Of a DNA stretch of 57,397 bases, positions 35,403-43,133 are shown piece by piece; position 1 is the first letter of the stretch; every line of letters begins with the position of its first letter. The stretch is from positions 1-57,397 of the forward strand of contig CAJUOY010000011.1 in NCBI GenBank assembly GCA_910588645.1. The letters are read 5' to 3'. Under the pieces are notes generated by a model, which worked only from the letters and a program-made list of their open reading frames with translations, was not told the origin of the DNA and did not search any database. The DNA is from an uncultured Christensenellaceae bacterium. Its GTDB lineage: Bacteria; Bacillota; Clostridia; Christensenellales; Borkfalkiaceae. The translations under genes and the position numbers were made by a program.

Positions 35403-36005
35403 ATGGCTACGTTTATTGCTATAGTTCTTGCGGCCGTACTGACCAATAACTTTATAACGGTTAAAACTTACGGCGTATGTCCCTTCTTAGGGGTTTCCAA
35501 AAAGACTTCCAGCGCGGCCGGTATGGGCGTTGCCGTCACGGTTGTTATGGTGCTTGCCACACTCGTAACGTACCCCATTTACACCTACGTAATGGTTCCC
35601 CTTCATTTTGAGTTCCTTGAAATAATTTTCTTCATCTTCATCATAGCTTCGCTTGTGCAGATGCTTGAAAAAATTATACAGAAGCTCTCCCCTTCGCTCT
35701 ACGGTGCAATGGGCATTTACCTTCCGCTCATCACCACCAACTGCGCGGTACTCGGCGTTACCGAACTGGTTATCGGCGATATGACTGCAATTCTCGGCGA
35801 AGGCGTTGCAATGAATATCGGCTGGGCTGTTCTGTACGCGCTGTTCGCAGGATTGGGCTTTACCCTGGTAATGATCATTATGAGCGGTATGCGCGAAAAG
35901 TTGAATTGTTACAAGACTCCCAAAGCGCTTGCGGGATTCCCCATCGCAATGGTAAGCGCCTGCTTCATTTGTATGGCGTTCACAGTATTCAGCTATATAT
36001 CCTAA
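35403..36005 (+). CDS. rnfA: Rnf complex subunit A
   Basis: 200 aa, six membrane helices. Motifs YGVCPFLGVSK and TTNCAVLGVTELVI mark the RnfA/NqrE family; the Cys residues in these half-helices hold the membrane Fe-S cluster shared with RnfE. It begins 3 nt after the rnfE stop with AAAGGAGG just inside the end of rnfE. Confidence 0.96.
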   Translation: MATFIAIVLAAVLTNNFITVKTYGVCPFLGVSKKTSSAAGMGVAVTVVMVLATLVTYPIYTYVMVPLHFEFLEIIFFIFIIASLVQMLEKIIQKLSPSLYGAMGIYLPLITTNCAVLGVTELVIGDMTAILGEGVAMNIGWAVLYALFAGLGFTLVMIIMSGMREKLNCYKTPKALAGFPIAMVSACFICMAFTVFSYIS

Positions 36006-36017
36006 GGAGGAAGAAAA

Positions 36018-36917
36018 ATGCATTTACTTGAAATTACTACCGAAACTTGGATCACCGTAGGTATTGTAGCGGGAATATTTGCAGGAGCGGCGTTGCTCAT
36101 AGGCGCGCTTATAATCCTCGTAGGCAAAGTATTCAAAGTCAACGTTGACGAAAAAATAACGAAAATTTTAGACAACCTGGCCGGCGCAAACTGCGGCGGT
36201 TGCGGATGTTCCGGTTGCAGCGGGTTTGCTTCCAAGCTTGCTGAAGGCAACGGAAACCTTTCCGACTGTCACGTAACCTCTCCCGAGAAAAAGGCGGAGA
36301 TTGCCAAACTGCTCGGAATAGAACTTACGGACGAAGAACCTACCGTTGCGGTCGTAAAGTGCCACGGCGGCGAGGAAAACTGCGCGGATAAGTTCGAATA
36401 TAAGGGCAACCCCACCTGCGCGAGCTGCAACTCGCTTTTAGGCGGAAACAAGGCCTGCTCCTACGCCTGTCTCGGCTGCGGCGACTGCAAGGCCGTATGC
36501 CCCGAAAACGCGATAGAGGTTACAGGAAGATTGGCGCAGATCGATCCCGACAGATGTATATCCTGCGGCGCGTGCATTACCGCCTGCCCCAAGGGTATTA
36601 TCGAACGTATTCCCTCCTCCGCGCCCGTATTCGTGGCTTGCTCTTCCAAGTGTCCCGGTAAGGAAGTACGCGCCGTATGTAAGGTAGGCTGTATCGCCTG
36701 CGGTATATGCGCAAAATCCTGCCCGCACGGAGCGATTACAATGCAGGACAACCTGCCCGTAATAGATTACAAAAAATGTACGGGCTGTCTCACCTGCGTT
36801 GCAAAGTGCCCCAGACACATCATAATCAGCCGCAAAGTAGTTGCAGAGGAAACTCCCGCAGCCGAAAACAAAACGGTTGAAAAGGAAGCTCCCGCAAATG
36901 AAGAAAAAGCGGAATAA
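36018..36917 (+). CDS. rnfB: Rnf complex subunit B (multi-cluster ferredoxin-oxidising subunit)
   Basis: 299 aa. One N-terminal membrane helix (about 14-38), the RnfB cluster NCGGCGCSGC (about 55-65), then four CxxCxxCxxxCP ferredoxin motifs: CLGCGDCKAVCP, CISCGACITACP, CIACGICAKSCP and CTGCLTCVAKCP. It takes electrons from reduced ferredoxin on the cytoplasmic side. The C-terminal about 30 residues are Ala/Glu/Lys-rich and probably disordered. AAGGAGG precedes the ATG. Last operon gene, closed by a strong terminator. Confidence 0.96.
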   Translation: MHLLEITTETWITVGIVAGIFAGAALLIGALIILVGKVFKVNVDEKITKILDNLAGANCGGCGCSGCSGFASKLAEGNGNLSDCHVTSPEKKAEIAKLLGIELTDEEPTVAVVKCHGGEENCADKFEYKGNPTCASCNSLLGGNKACSYACLGCGDCKAVCPENAIEVTGRLAQIDPDRCISCGACITACPKGIIERIPSSAPVFVACSSKCPGKEVRAVCKVGCIACGICAKSCPHGAITMQDNLPVIDYKKCTGCLTCVAKCPRHIIISRKVVAEETPAAENKTVEKEAPANEEKAE

Positions 36918-36931
36918 TAACAAAATAAAAG

Positions 36932-36955
36932 AGCGGATCGCAAATGCGATCCGCT
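36932..36955. terminator. Bidirectional terminator between rnfB and the NusG-II gene
   Basis: Perfect 10-bp stem AGCGGATCGC / GCGATCCGCT with a 4-nt loop. Plus strand continues TATTTTTATT; minus strand continues CTTTTATTTT. Confidence 0.9.
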
Positions 36956-36968
36956 TATTTTTATTGAA

Positions 36969-37436
36969 TTAAATTTCCACGTCGGGCCCGAAATCGGAGT
37001 ACTCGTACGGGACTATCCTTAGTCCGTGAGGTGAACAATAAATGATACCGCTGTTATCCTTTATCTCCATACTGTAAACGCAGTCCTTGTTCTTACAGTC
37101 CGCATCCACGACCTTGACTTTTCCGCTTTTAAATATCTCCATTGTGTTGTATCCGACGTCCGTCGCAATACGCACAGTGAGTTTATCCTCATCCTTGTCT
37201 ACCGTTATCTTTGCGCCGTCGCCTATGATCTTGTAGGAGTTTTCCTTAAAGCTGTATTCGAATACAGCCTCGCCCTTGGCGTACACTCTTATACCGCTCA
37301 GCGGGCTGTCGTCACGCGTGGTAAAGAGCACTATAAAAGCCACTGCCACGGCAAGAATTACAATGCCGTAAACGATAAGATCGAATATTTTAAAGCCCCT
37401 GTCGGCCTTTACCTGCGTTACCTTTTTTAAGGACAT
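36969..37436 (-). CDS. NusG domain II-containing membrane protein
   Basis: 155 aa. A single membrane helix (about 18-41) is followed by an outer NusG-II-type beta domain with the paired Cys motif CKNKDCVYSMEI and IIYCSPHGLRIV near the C-terminus. Despite the name it is not a transcription factor; this family travels with rnf, ApbE and Gx transporter genes in Clostridia, and its Cys residues may help redox or flavoprotein maturation outside the cell (inference). Its ATG overlaps the apbE stop (TGATG), so the two are translationally coupled. Confidence 0.85.
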   Translation of the reverse strand: MSLKKVTQVKADRGFKIFDLIVYGIVILAVAVAFIVLFTTRDDSPLSGIRVYAKGEAVFEYSFKENSYKIIGDGAKITVDKDEDKLTVRIATDVGYNTMEIFKSGKVKVVDADCKNKDCVYSMEIKDNSGIIYCSPHGLRIVPYEYSDFGPDVEI

Positions 37437-38593
37437 CAGCCCACCAAAACTATTTTACCGTCCACAACGGTATTGACTAAACTGAAATCTTCCGCCAAGA
37501 TCTCCAACTCGTCCGCGGGGATATTGGATATTATTTCATACTTTCCGCCGTTATCGTAAGTAAACACAACTCTATGGTCGGAAAGCTTTGAATTGATAAA
37601 TTCCACCGCCTTTTCTTTGCCCATAGCCATAATCGCAGTGGTATATGCGTCGTTCAACGCCGCGTTAGGGCCCAGAACGGTTGCCGTCATAATTCCCGTC
37701 TGAACGGGCTTGCCGGTATTGGGATCCATTACGTGGCAGTAACGTACGCCGTCAATCTCGTAATACTGCACGTTATCGCCGCTGGTGGACAGCGTAATAT
37801 CTTTGACGTTTGTCCTTAAATACTGTCTCGAAGAGCCTTCTTTGTATCTGGGATTACTAAAACCGAGTTTATAATGATCGAATTCCGCGCCGTTGTATTT
37901 TTTTAAGCCTATGCTGCTGTCGCCGAAAACAAAATTGCCGTAAACCATTTGGTACTTGTCCATGAGTCCCATTACTTCGTCAACGCCGTATCCCTTGCCA
38001 ATTCCGCCGAGGTCGATTTTCATACTGTAAGGAACTCCCTCGATAGTAATACTGACCTCGGGCTTAATTGCATAATATTTGCCGTTTTCGGTTAATAGCT
38101 GTACGTCTTTAAAAGCCGCGGACAATAAATTATATTTTTCTATATTTTCATCCGTGGGCAAGTCGTCCGCGGTCGAGGGATACCTTTCCGCGCTTCCGAA
38201 CCCGTAAGCAATTACGTTATAATAAACTGCGGGATTATAGTATCCGCCCGTAATTTCGTACGCCTCTTTTGCAAGGGAGAACACCGCGTAAGCGGTTTCG
38301 TTAAGTTCGACTTTACTGCCCGCGGCAGCTTCATTGAACTTATGTATATAAGTAGTAGACAGACTTGCGCTTATAGACCTGTCTATATTGTTTAAGAGAG
38401 CGCGTGTTTCGCCGTAAAGCCTGTAACAGTCCTTTTCGCGTTCCTGTACGACAGCGGGCGGAATATTCAACGTAGCGTCGGACGCCATAGCGAAAAAGTA
38501 GGGCGAAGTATCCAATTTTTCAAAATTGCACCCAACTGTAAATGCCGATATTGAAATAACCGCGGACAGAGCGACGGGAAATAATTTTTTCAT
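37436..38593 (-). CDS. apbE: FAD:protein FMN transferase (lipoprotein ApbE)
   Basis: 385 aa from ATG 38593. It moves FMN from FAD onto Thr or Ser of TGAT-type motifs in exported flavoproteins. The signal peptide ends at the lipobox TVGC, Cys22, so it is anchored on the outer membrane face. Family motifs include KIDLGGIGKGYGVDEV, NFVFGDSSIG and RYCHVMDPNTGKP, and the Asp of ALNDAYTTAIM for metal binding. The longer frame starting with TTG at 38629 is excluded because that TTG is the -35 hexamer. It can modify RnfD, the three sites of RnfG and the two neighbouring lipoproteins. No Shine-Dalgarno: predicted leaderless. Confidence 0.93.
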   Translation of the reverse strand: MKKLFPVALSAVISISAFTVGCNFEKLDTSPYFFAMASDATLNIPPAVVQEREKDCYRLYGETRALLNNIDRSISASLSTTYIHKFNEAAAGSKVELNETAYAVFSLAKEAYEITGGYYNPAVYYNVIAYGFGSAERYPSTADDLPTDENIEKYNLLSAAFKDVQLLTENGKYYAIKPEVSITIEGVPYSMKIDLGGIGKGYGVDEVMGLMDKYQMVYGNFVFGDSSIGLKKYNGAEFDHYKLGFSNPRYKEGSSRQYLRTNVKDITLSTSGDNVQYYEIDGVRYCHVMDPNTGKPVQTGIMTATVLGPNAALNDAYTTAIMAMGKEKAVEFINSKLSDHRVVFTYDNGGKYEIISNIPADELEILAEDFSLVNTVVDGKIVLVG

Positions 38594-38600
38594 ATTACCA

Positions 38601-38629
38601 ATTATAGTACAAAGGGCAATAAAAATCAA
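38601..38629 (-). promoter_or_regulatory. Promoter of apbE-NusG-II operon
   Basis: TTGATT (38629-38624), 17 nt, TATAAT (38606-38601). The predicted start falls at or 1-2 nt before the ATG at 38593. Confidence 0.7.
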
Positions 38630-38650
38630 TTATTTTAAACGACAAAAAAA

Positions 38651-38670
38651 GCGCCCGCAAAAGCGGACGC
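38651..38670 (-). terminator. Terminator of FMN-binding lipoprotein gene 1
   Basis: Minus strand GCGTCCGC-TTTT-GCGGGCGC (8 pairs including one U-G) followed by seven T. Confidence 0.88.
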
Positions 38671-38686
38671 CTTAAAATCTATTTAA

Positions 38687-39487
38687 TTATTTCTTTGCAT
38701 TGTAAGCGTTCATAATAAGCTGAGCGTAAGAAAGAGTTCCTTCCTTCTTGGTGTTAAGATCGGTCCAGGTTGCACCGGTAACTACGGTGCCATCCGTCCA
38801 GTAAGTAACTTCTTTGTCCTCTTTTGCATCGGGAGCCTTAGTATCGGAAAGTTTAAGGGAAAGAAGCTTATCCACGCCGTTATCTATAACATATTTAACG
38901 GTTGCGTCGCGGTTCATCTTCCAACGGGAATACGCGTTGCCGTCCTTGTCCGTAGTTGTTCCCCAATAATTGTTTTCATCCTTGGAAAGAGCTTTTTTAT
39001 TGAGAACGTCGGTCTTCTTTTCGCCGCCTACGGTTACGGAGACTTTATTTGCCATAACTGCTTCGAAATACGCCTTGGCGTTAGCTTCGGTTCCCATCAT
39101 CGACATAAAAGTGGTGCTGCCGTTCATATAGTCTTTCTTTTCCGCGTCGTAGGTCAACGTAACGTCGCCGTAGGAAACGGATTTATAGAAAGTCTTATCT
39201 TGTTCCTTACCGTGGCTCATTACCTTAACGGTAACCTTATCGTCCGCGGGCACGCTCTCGCCGGCCTCAACATAGGTAGGCAAGCAAACTTCCTGCAAAG
39301 TAGCAGCGGTAACTTTATCGCCGCTGACCGTAACGGACGCGTAACCGATGTAACCTGCTCCGTGTACAAGACCGTAAGCTTCACCTGTTGCAGTGGCATT
39401 GCCACTGCAAGCTACAGCTGTAGCTGCGCCGGCACAAATGGTAGCTACGCAAGATGCAACCAAAATGGTTTTAACTGATTTTTTCAT
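38687..39487 (-). CDS. FMN-binding lipoprotein (1)
   Basis: 266 aa. Signal peptide with lipobox AVAC, Cys27. An N-terminal FMN-domain-like portion (GLVHGAGYIGYASVTVSGDKV) and a C-terminal half carrying the flavinylation motif DGTVVTGATWTD, predicted FMN on Thr240. Such exported flavoproteins (for example PplA of Listeria) shuttle electrons outside the membrane; it is a likely ApbE substrate and Rnf or NADH-dehydrogenase partner. Own promoter (TTGACA) and terminator. CAGGAG before the ATG. Confidence 0.85.
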   Translation of the reverse strand: MKKSVKTILVASCVATICAGAATAVACSGNATATGEAYGLVHGAGYIGYASVTVSGDKVTAATLQEVCLPTYVEAGESVPADDKVTVKVMSHGKEQDKTFYKSVSYGDVTLTYDAEKKDYMNGSTTFMSMMGTEANAKAYFEAVMANKVSVTVGGEKKTDVLNKKALSKDENNYWGTTTDKDGNAYSRWKMNRDATVKYVIDNGVDKLLSLKLSDTKAPDAKEDKEVTYWTDGTVVTGATWTDLNTKKEGTLSYAQLIMNAYNAKK

Positions 39488-39516
39488 ACTGAACTCCTGA
39501 AATTTTTATATATATG

Positions 39517-39545
39517 ATATTATCATAATCAAACATTGCTGTCAA
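39517..39545 (-). promoter_or_regulatory. Promoter of FMN-binding lipoprotein 1
   Basis: TTGACA (39545-39540), 17 nt, TAATAT (39522-39517). A perfect 13-nt palindrome ATGATATTATCAT (39514-39526) covers the -10 and may be an operator. Confidence 0.7.
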
Positions 39546-39598
39546 CGATTTGATAATAAAATATCAATACAAATTTACTTTTTTTATGAGCAAATTTT

Positions 39599-39628
39599 AA
39601 AAGGCGCCCGTAAATACGAACGCCTTTT
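39599..39628 (-). terminator. Terminator of FMN-binding lipoprotein gene 2
   Basis: Minus strand AAAAGGCG / CGCCTTTT; the stem extends inward by TTCGT/ACGGG with two U-G pairs around an ATTT loop. Followed by AAAATTTG; the T-run lies in the stem's 3' arm. Confidence 0.85.
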
Positions 39629-39638
39629 ATTTTAATAA

Positions 39639-40118
39639 TTATTTTACGTCTTTAAGCGCATTCTGCACTGCAAGAAGAAGTCTTGCGCTGCCCTGAGTTG
39701 CGTCGGTGATAACAAGGTTGGAATCGGAAACTTTATTTTCCGTAGCTTCTTCAACGCCCTTAATGGTAGCGGTAAGAGCCTTTACTTCTTCAACGGTCTT
39801 GCCTTCATACTTTTTAAGGAGTTTGGGAAGATTGTCCTTCCAATTCTTAACGGAAGCGTCGGTCCAATCTTCGTTGCCCTCGGGGGGGGTGGAAACGGAA
39901 ACGTACGTATTACCGGTAATGTCCTCTACCTTGGTAATCTTACCGTCTGCAACGCTTACGTTAACTACCATACCGTATGTATGGCCGTAGCTCTTGTAAG
40001 AATACTCGCCTTTATACGTTTTTGCATCTTCACCGGAGCAAGCTGCAAATGCAACTACGCCGAGGCAAACAACGATAGAAAGGGCAAGTAACGATAAAAC
40101 TTTAACAAGCTTTTTCAT
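39639..40118 (-). CDS. FMN-binding lipoprotein (2), single domain
   Basis: 159 aa. Signal peptide with lipobox FAAC, Cys27, then one FMN-binding domain: YSYKSYGHTYGMVVNVSVAD and near the C-terminus VITDATQGSARLLLAVQNAL, in which Thr141 is the expected FMN site. The usual TGAT reads TDAT here, so modification should be tested. This compact fold resembles the repeated domains in multi-flavin exported proteins. It is expressed from its own strong promoter and is not operonic with lipoprotein 1, which suggests separate dosage. Confidence 0.85.
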   Translation of the reverse strand: MKKLVKVLSLLALSIVVCLGVVAFAACSGEDAKTYKGEYSYKSYGHTYGMVVNVSVADGKITKVEDITGNTYVSVSTPPEGNEDWTDASVKNWKDNLPKLLKKYEGKTVEEVKALTATIKGVEEATENKVSDSNLVITDATQGSARLLLAVQNALKDVK

Positions 40119-40150
40119 TTTTTAAATACCTCTTTTTTATTTATGACCAT

Positions 40151-40179
40151 ATTTTATCACAACGTTTTACTGCTGTCAA
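40151..40179 (-). promoter_or_regulatory. Promoter of FMN-binding lipoprotein 2
   Basis: TTGACA (40179-40174), 17 nt, TAAAAT (40156-40151) with extended TGn. The region around the -35 (TTGACAGCA) repeats that of lipoprotein 1. Confidence 0.85.
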
Positions 40180-40210
40180 ACAAAAAATAGATACATTTGT
40201 ACTTATTTTT

Positions 40211-43000
40211 TTATTCCGTCCTCAATGCAACTACCGGATCCTTCTTGGCTGCGGCCGCCGCGGGGATAAGTCCAGAAATAAGCGTAAGTCCCACGCTGAT
40301 CGCAAGCATTATAAGCGCCTGCCACCAGGGCAATGAAGCAATAGTGAATATACCGTACAGAGTGCCTATTATAAGGTTAAGGATCAGCGAAATAAGATAC
40401 GTTACGACTATGCCGACTATACCCGCCGCAAAGCCTATCATAAACGTTTCGGCATTGAAAAGGCGCTTTATATCCTTTTTCCTTGCGCCGACCGCGCGGA
40501 GAATACCTATTTCCTTTACTCTTTCCACAACGGATACATACGTGATGATACCTACCATTACGGTTGATACTACCAGCGACAGCGCAGTGAAAGCAACAAG
40601 CGCTATCGTAACCATCTGTATCATAGTGTTTACCATCGTTATTATCAGACCGACCGCATCCGTATACTGGACCTTATCGGATTCTTTAAGTTCGTAGGTA
40701 TATTCCTTTCCGTCAGCGCCCGTGAAAGTGAGGGTGCCTCCTCCCGCCGTTTCGCACGCGGCGTTCCAACGGTCGAGATAGTCGGTAACAAGCTTCTTGT
40801 TCTCGAAGTCTACGGGATAAACGTAGAACGCCGAGGGAAGATCGGCTCCCGCAATTACGCCAAGCCCCGCCTTTATCATATCCGCCTGACTGCCGCCGCC
40901 CGGCATAATCATCATATTTGTCTTAGGCAAGGTGTATATGTAACCCGTATAGTCCTTGGTTTCAACGTAGGCTCCGTCCGCTTCGGTACTGAAATCGTAC
41001 TTATAGGGCAGCCAGTCGAGCTTCCTTTCCCCATCGGCATTTGGCGTGAGTTCTGAAATATATTTTGCTATGTTACTCTTTATGCCCGTCCTCAAAGTGT
41101 GCTTTGTAAGGGCGTTGGTGTAATACATTCCTGAAGATAAGCATCCGTAAGACACTCCCTTCTTTTTTTGCAAGATCACGCGCACTTTCATATCCACGTC
41201 TTCGGACTTGTCTCTGTCCGCGGCAAAATTTGCGGAATTTGCAATATATTTGTACTCTGCCGTGCGCGGTATGCTCATACCGTTATAGTTTACCATAAAT
41301 ATTTCATCGCCCGACGGAACGTACAGGGTGTCGTTGGGATACCACTTGAAAGAGTGCGCGTCCTTGCCTATGAATTTATCGAACGACACGCCTTTTTCGT
41401 ACTCTTCAATTACGTCCTTATCGTAATCCTGACTGCCTTCCGCCTTGTATGCAAAGTTCAGAAACTCGTCTTCGGTCATATATCCGTACTGTCCGAAATT
41501 GAGATCGGAAAATCCGTTGTCGCTCACGACCATTATAAGACTTTCCTTGCTCTCGAAAATTTCTTTTAGCTCGGCCTCGGTAAACTTCTCCGTCTTGCCC
41601 ATATCGCTGGCGAGTATATCATACTGAGATAAGATGTACTTGTAATTGTCGGGCATTTCCTCAAACGTGCTTACGGTGGAGATCATAGAAGCGTATTGAG
41701 AGTAGCTCTCCTGCGCTTCGAGGATAGACGTGTATTTAGCCCTTATGGCAGTAACAGAAACGTTTTGAGTAGTTTCCGGAGTTCCCAAAACAGAAAAGTC
41801 GGTAAACAGATAATTCGACATCGAGAAGTCGTAACCGAATTGCAGAGCGTTATAATAACTTGCGGGTATCGATTCGATAAACGTCTTGTATTCGGGAGTT
41901 ATATTGTTGGTTGTCTGCGCCCCCGCGAAGTCCATTAAAGTTTCCAACAAGCTATCAACGTACACTTTATCGTCAAGCCTGTCTATGTCGACTTTTGTAT
42001 TGGCGCTGTCCGCAAAGTTCATCAAGGCTTCGAAGTCTATCGCCGTTTCCGTGACGGTCAACGGATAGCCGGAGAGCATATCGTTCTCCATACTCGCTAT
42101 AAATCCCTGTACGCCGGAAGAGATCGCAAGTACCATTGAAACGCCGATAATACCGATACTGCCCGCAATGGAAACCATGGCGGTCCTTTTGCGTTTTGAA
42201 AGAAGATTTTTCAAGGAAAGGGACATTGCCATTCCCGTCGACATAGATGTTTTCTTCTTTTTGCCCTTATTCGTCTTTTTAACCTCATCCGCTTGTTCTG
42301 CAACAGTCTGTTCAAAGTCGCCTTCGTAAGGGCTTGAATCGTCCACGACTTCCCCGTCGAGCAGACGTATTATTCGAGTAGAATATTGTTCGGCAAGCTC
42401 GGGATTATGCGTAACCATAATTACCAGCCTGTCGCGGGAAATTTCCTTCAACAGTTCCATTATCTGTACGCTGGTCTTACTGTCAAGCGCACCCGTAGGT
42501 TCATCGGCAAGCACTATTTCGGGATCGTTTATGAGCGCCCTCGCTATAGCAACCCTCTGCGCCTGTCCGCCCGAAAGCTGGTTGGGACGGTTGTTTATCT
42601 TGTCGCCAAGTCCTACTTTTTCAAGCGCCTCGATAGCGCGGCGGCGCCTCTCCTCTTTGTCCACGCCCGAAATTAGCAGCGCAAGTTCGACGTTCTGTAA
42701 AATAGTCTGATGAGGGATAAGATGATAGCTTTGGAATATAAAGCCTATCGAGTGGTTGCGGTATGTATCCCAGTCGCCGTCGCTATACTCTTTTGTGGAC
42801 TTGCCTTCGATAACAAGATCGCCCGAAGTATATTTATCGAGGCCGCCTATAATGTTTAAAAGAGTTGTCTTGCCGCAACCGGAAGCGCCCAATATGGAAA
42901 CAAATTCGTTCCTGCGGAATTTTATACTGACTCCGTTCAATGCGTGGACCACTCCGCCTGCGACGGGATAGTCCTTTCTAATGTCTTTTAATTCCAACAT
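40211..43000 (-). CDS. ABC transporter, fused ATPase and FtsX/MacB-type permease
   Basis: 929 aa. Residues 1-225 are a LolD/MacB-type ATPase: Walker A GASGCGKT (38-45), signature LSGGQ (142-146), Walker B IVLADE (162-167), H-loop VTHNPE. A Lys-rich linker leads to the first membrane helix (about 275-300), a large extracytoplasmic domain of about 470 residues, and three helices at the C-terminus, the FtsX/MacB layout. Such proteins act as mechanotransmission or peptide/lipoprotein-handling machines and not classical importers. No periplasmic partner is present. GGAG lies before the ATG; tandem TATAAT-like boxes lie near 43050 but without a clear -35. Substrate unknown. Confidence 0.88.
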   Translation of the reverse strand: MLELKDIRKDYPVAGGVVHALNGVSIKFRRNEFVSILGASGCGKTTLLNIIGGLDKYTSGDLVIEGKSTKEYSDGDWDTYRNHSIGFIFQSYHLIPHQTILQNVELALLISGVDKEERRRRAIEALEKVGLGDKINNRPNQLSGGQAQRVAIARALINDPEIVLADEPTGALDSKTSVQIMELLKEISRDRLVIMVTHNPELAEQYSTRIIRLLDGEVVDDSSPYEGDFEQTVAEQADEVKKTNKGKKKKTSMSTGMAMSLSLKNLLSKRKRTAMVSIAGSIGIIGVSMVLAISSGVQGFIASMENDMLSGYPLTVTETAIDFEALMNFADSANTKVDIDRLDDKVYVDSLLETLMDFAGAQTTNNITPEYKTFIESIPASYYNALQFGYDFSMSNYLFTDFSVLGTPETTQNVSVTAIRAKYTSILEAQESYSQYASMISTVSTFEEMPDNYKYILSQYDILASDMGKTEKFTEAELKEIFESKESLIMVVSDNGFSDLNFGQYGYMTEDEFLNFAYKAEGSQDYDKDVIEEYEKGVSFDKFIGKDAHSFKWYPNDTLYVPSGDEIFMVNYNGMSIPRTAEYKYIANSANFAADRDKSEDVDMKVRVILQKKKGVSYGCLSSGMYYTNALTKHTLRTGIKSNIAKYISELTPNADGERKLDWLPYKYDFSTEADGAYVETKDYTGYIYTLPKTNMMIMPGGGSQADMIKAGLGVIAGADLPSAFYVYPVDFENKKLVTDYLDRWNAACETAGGGTLTFTGADGKEYTYELKESDKVQYTDAVGLIITMVNTMIQMVTIALVAFTALSLVVSTVMVGIITYVSVVERVKEIGILRAVGARKKDIKRLFNAETFMIGFAAGIVGIVVTYLISLILNLIIGTLYGIFTIASLPWWQALIMLAISVGLTLISGLIPAAAAAKKDPVVALRTE

Positions 43001-43133
43001 TTTTATTTACTCCGAAAATCTATTGCGCGGCATTGCGCCGCTTACCATATTATATTATAATTATTCTTTTGTGAAATTACGGAAAAACGAGTGAAAATTA
43101 TGTAAAATCATACCGCCCCCGCAATAGACAGTA

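Noticed and set aside
38594..38629. 12-residue N-terminal extension of ApbE
   Set aside because: The TTG start is itself the -35 element, and the signal peptide starts properly at MKKLFPVALS.
43021..43045. GCGGC-ATTGC-GCCGC hairpin upstream of the ABC gene as a riboswitch or terminator
   Set aside because: Only a 5-bp stem without T-run or a conserved aptamer.
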